A stretch of 6,551 bases of DNA from Sedimentibacter sp. (GTDB taxonomy: Bacteria > Bacillota > Clostridia > Tissierellales > Sedimentibacteraceae): the NCBI GenBank assembly GCA_029256005.1, contig JAQSYS010000115.1:1-6551 (forward strand). The letters run 5' to 3'. Within the stretch, counting starts at the first letter, position 1. Every line of letters starts with the position of its first letter. A model generated the notes under the pieces. The model saw only the letters and a program-made list of their open reading frames with translations, ran no database searches and was not told where the DNA came from. Made by a program: the position numbers and the translations under genes. Positions 5,072 through 6,551 of the stretch are shown here, in pieces.

Positions 5072-5905
5072 ATGGGTATTAGAAAATACAGACCAACCTC
5101 TCCGGCGTTGAGACAAATGACAGTTTCAACATTTGAAGAAATAACTACTAATGAACCTGAGAAATCTCTTTTAGCTCCATTAAAAAGCAAAGCAGGAAGA
5201 AACTCTTATGGCAGAATAACAGTTCGTCATCAGGGCGGTGGAGAAAAGAGAAAATATAGAATCATTGACTTTAAAAGAAATAAAGATGGAGTACCTGGAA
5301 AAGTTGCAACAATTGAATATGATCCGAACAGAAGCGCAAATATAGCACTTATCAATTATGTTGATGGTGAAAAAAAATATATTATAGCTCCTTATAAATT
5401 ACAAGTTGGAGATACAATTGTTTCAGGACCAGACTCAGATATTAAAATCGGTAATGCACTTCCATTAAAAAACATTCCTGTAGGTACTTTAATTCATAAT
5501 ATTGAACTTAAACCAGGAAAAGGCGCTCAATTAGTTCGTTCTGCTGGAAATGCAGCACAGCTTATGGCGAAGGAAGGTAAATATGCTACATTAAGATTGC
5601 CAAGCAGCGAAATGAGAATGGTAAGCATAGATTGCAGAGCTACAATAGGTCAGGTAGGAAATTTAGATCATGAGAATATAACAATAGGTAAAGCTGGAAG
5701 AAAAAGACATATGGGAATCAGACCTACAGTAAGAGGTAGCGTAATGAACCCTAATGACCACCCTCACGGCGGTGGAGAAGGTAAATCTCCTATTGGTAGA
5801 TCAGGACCAGTTACTCCTTGGGGTAAACCGGCACTTGGTTTAAAAACTCGTAAGAAAAATAAGAAATCTGATAAAATGATAGTTAAGAGAAGAAATTCAA
5901 AATAG
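5072..5905 (+). CDS. rplB: 50S ribosomal protein L2
   Basis: L2 (uL2) is the most conserved 50S protein; it helps join the subunits and supports the peptidyl transferase centre. The 277 residues match the family length. Blocks seen in order are KYRPTSPALRQMT (5-17), SLLAPLKSKAGRN, ITVRHQGGGEKRKYR (49-63), the OB-fold and SH3-like barrels with EYDPNRSANIALINY and GNALPL..IPVGT..HNIELKPGKGAQLVRSAG, then the C-terminal RPTVRGSVMNPNDHPHGGGEG (about 217-237) and a basic tail. The DHPHGGGEG motif holds the histidine implicated near the catalytic centre in E. coli (His229). AAGGAGG (5057-5063) lies 8 nt before the ATG. The gene is intact and unremarkable. Confidence 0.99.
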   Translation: MGIRKYRPTSPALRQMTVSTFEEITTNEPEKSLLAPLKSKAGRNSYGRITVRHQGGGEKRKYRIIDFKRNKDGVPGKVATIEYDPNRSANIALINYVDGEKKYIIAPYKLQVGDTIVSGPDSDIKIGNALPLKNIPVGTLIHNIELKPGKGAQLVRSAGNAAQLMAKEGKYATLRLPSSEMRMVSIDCRATIGQVGNLDHENITIGKAGRKRHMGIRPTVRGSVMNPNDHPHGGGEGKSPIGRSGPVTPWGKPALGLKTRKKNKKSDKMIVKRRNSK

Positions 5906-5938
5906 TAAAAACAGGTTAGTGAAAGGAGGAAATAGTGA

Positions 5939-6200
5939 ATGGGTAGATCATTAAAAAAAGGGCCTTATTGTGAACCTAGTCTTATGAAAAAGATCGTGGA
6001 TATGAATGAAGCCAACAAAAGAGTAGTTTTAAAAACCTGGTCTAGAAGATCAACAATATTCCCCGAAATGGTAGGCCATACATTAGCTATACATGATGGC
6101 AGAAAGCACGTTCCTGTATATATAACTGAAGATATGGTTGGACACAAACTCAACTTATCGTGGACATGATAAGACTGATAAATCTTCAAAAGTTAGATAG
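5939..6200 (+). pseudogene. rpsS: 30S ribosomal protein S19, disrupted by a 20-nt deletion
   Basis: S19 binds 16S rRNA in the 30S head beside S13, and its C-terminal tail reaches toward the A-site tRNA. The start is secure: ATG 5939 with AGGAGG at 5924-5929, and the typical GRSLKKGPY, TWSRRSTIFPEMVGHTLAIHDGRKHVPVYITEDMVGHKL. The frame then leaves the family and stops at TGA 6167-6169, giving 76 residues instead of about 92-93. The missing tail is readable in another frame from 6153 (TYRGHDKTDKSSKVR, stop TAG 6198-6200). Between Lys70 (ends 6148) and that Thr there are only 4 nt where 24 are expected for LGEFAPTR. The best fit is a 20-nt deletion between 6151 and 6152 that removed GEFAPT plus two bases of the Arg codon. 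Refilling it gives 93 residues. S19 is normally essential, so a sequencing or assembly fault is as likely as a true mutation. Confidence 0.93.
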
Positions 6201-6218
6201 GAAGGGAGGTAAGCTTAA

Positions 6219-6551
6219 ATGGAAGCTAGAGCAGTTGCTAAATATATAAGAGTATCACCTAGAAAAATGAGATTCGTGTGTGATATGGTAAGAGGCAAGC
6301 AAGTTGACGAAGCATTGGCAATCTTGAAATTTTACCCAAGCAAAGGTGCTAAAATTTTGGAAAAAGTAGTTAAATCAGCTACAGCAAATGCAGAAAACAA
6401 CTTTGATATGAATAGAGACAAATTATTTGTTTCTGAAGTCTATGCTAATCAAGGACCAACTCTTAAGAGATGGAGACCTAGAGCAAAGGGTTCAGCATAT
6501 AAAATATTAAAGAGAAGCAGTCACATTGGTGCTGTAGTAAAAGAAAGAGAA
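6219..6551 (+). CDS. rplV: 50S ribosomal protein L22 (3' end at or just past window edge)
   Basis: L22 (uL22) binds all domains of 23S rRNA, and its long beta-hairpin lines the exit tunnel opposite L4. ATG 6219 follows AAGGGAGGT (6202-6210) with 8-nt spacing. The frame is open for 111 codons to the last base of the window without a stop. The product begins MEARAVAKYIRVSPRKMRFV, a hallmark start. Further blocks are DMVRGKQVDEALAIL, KVVKSATANAENNFDM and the hairpin SEVYANQGPTLKRWRPRAKGSAYKI, then SSHIGAVVKERE. Family members are about 110-115 residues, so only a few residues, or just the stop codon, lie outside. The gap to the restored rpsS stop is 18 nt; to the premature rpsS stop it is 49 nt. 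Confidence 0.97.
   Translation, partial: MEARAVAKYIRVSPRKMRFVCDMVRGKQVDEALAILKFYPSKGAKILEKVVKSATANAENNFDMNRDKLFVSEVYANQGPTLKRWRPRAKGSAYKILKRSSHIGAVVKERE

Overview
The window comes from a low-GC Gram-positive bacterium (Bacillota), most likely a member of the Clostridia. The evidence is AT-rich DNA, near-exclusive AGA arginine codons in the ribosomal genes, strong AGGAGG-type ribosome binding sites, an S10 loop of the Bacillus/Clostridia kind (RAVHKYKDSREQFE), and the order tuf - rpsJ - rplC - rplD - rplW - rplB - rpsS - rplV. A family within Clostridia cannot be fixed by eye.

Layout. Positions 1-435 hold the 3' end of tuf (EF-Tu), closed by an intrinsic terminator at 449-480. A 579-nt gap follows, then a complete sodium:alanine/glycine symporter (AGCS family) at 1015-2499. 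The gap holds a near-perfect sigma-54 (-24/-12) promoter at 708-724, helically spaced TTTTGTAYA repeats upstream of it, and a long leader. The leader's last part contains one or two mini-ORFs; one of them ends inside the symporter's Shine-Dalgarno. A strong hairpin at 2531-2563 closes the symporter unit. A second AT-rich gap leads to a sigma-70-type promoter (2828-2856) and a highly structured leader of about 190 nt. The S10 operon then runs to the window edge: rpsJ, rplC, rplD, rplW, rplB, rpsS and rplV (cut at the edge).

How the parts fit. The translation genes form one co-directional operon with short gaps and a one-base rplD/rplW overlap. The transporter sits between tuf and rpsJ, where these genes are often neighbours in Bacillota. 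It has its own start and stop signals and a different codon habit, so it looks like an independently controlled insert, probably under a sigma-54 activator protein.

The two strongest oddities are (1) rpsS, where about 20 nt are missing from the conserved GEFAPTR segment, causing a frameshift with a premature stop while the rest of the C-terminal tail is still readable in another frame; and (2) the sigma-54 promoter with candidate activator sites ahead of the transporter. No CRISPR array, rRNA, tRNA, transposase or insertion sequence was seen.
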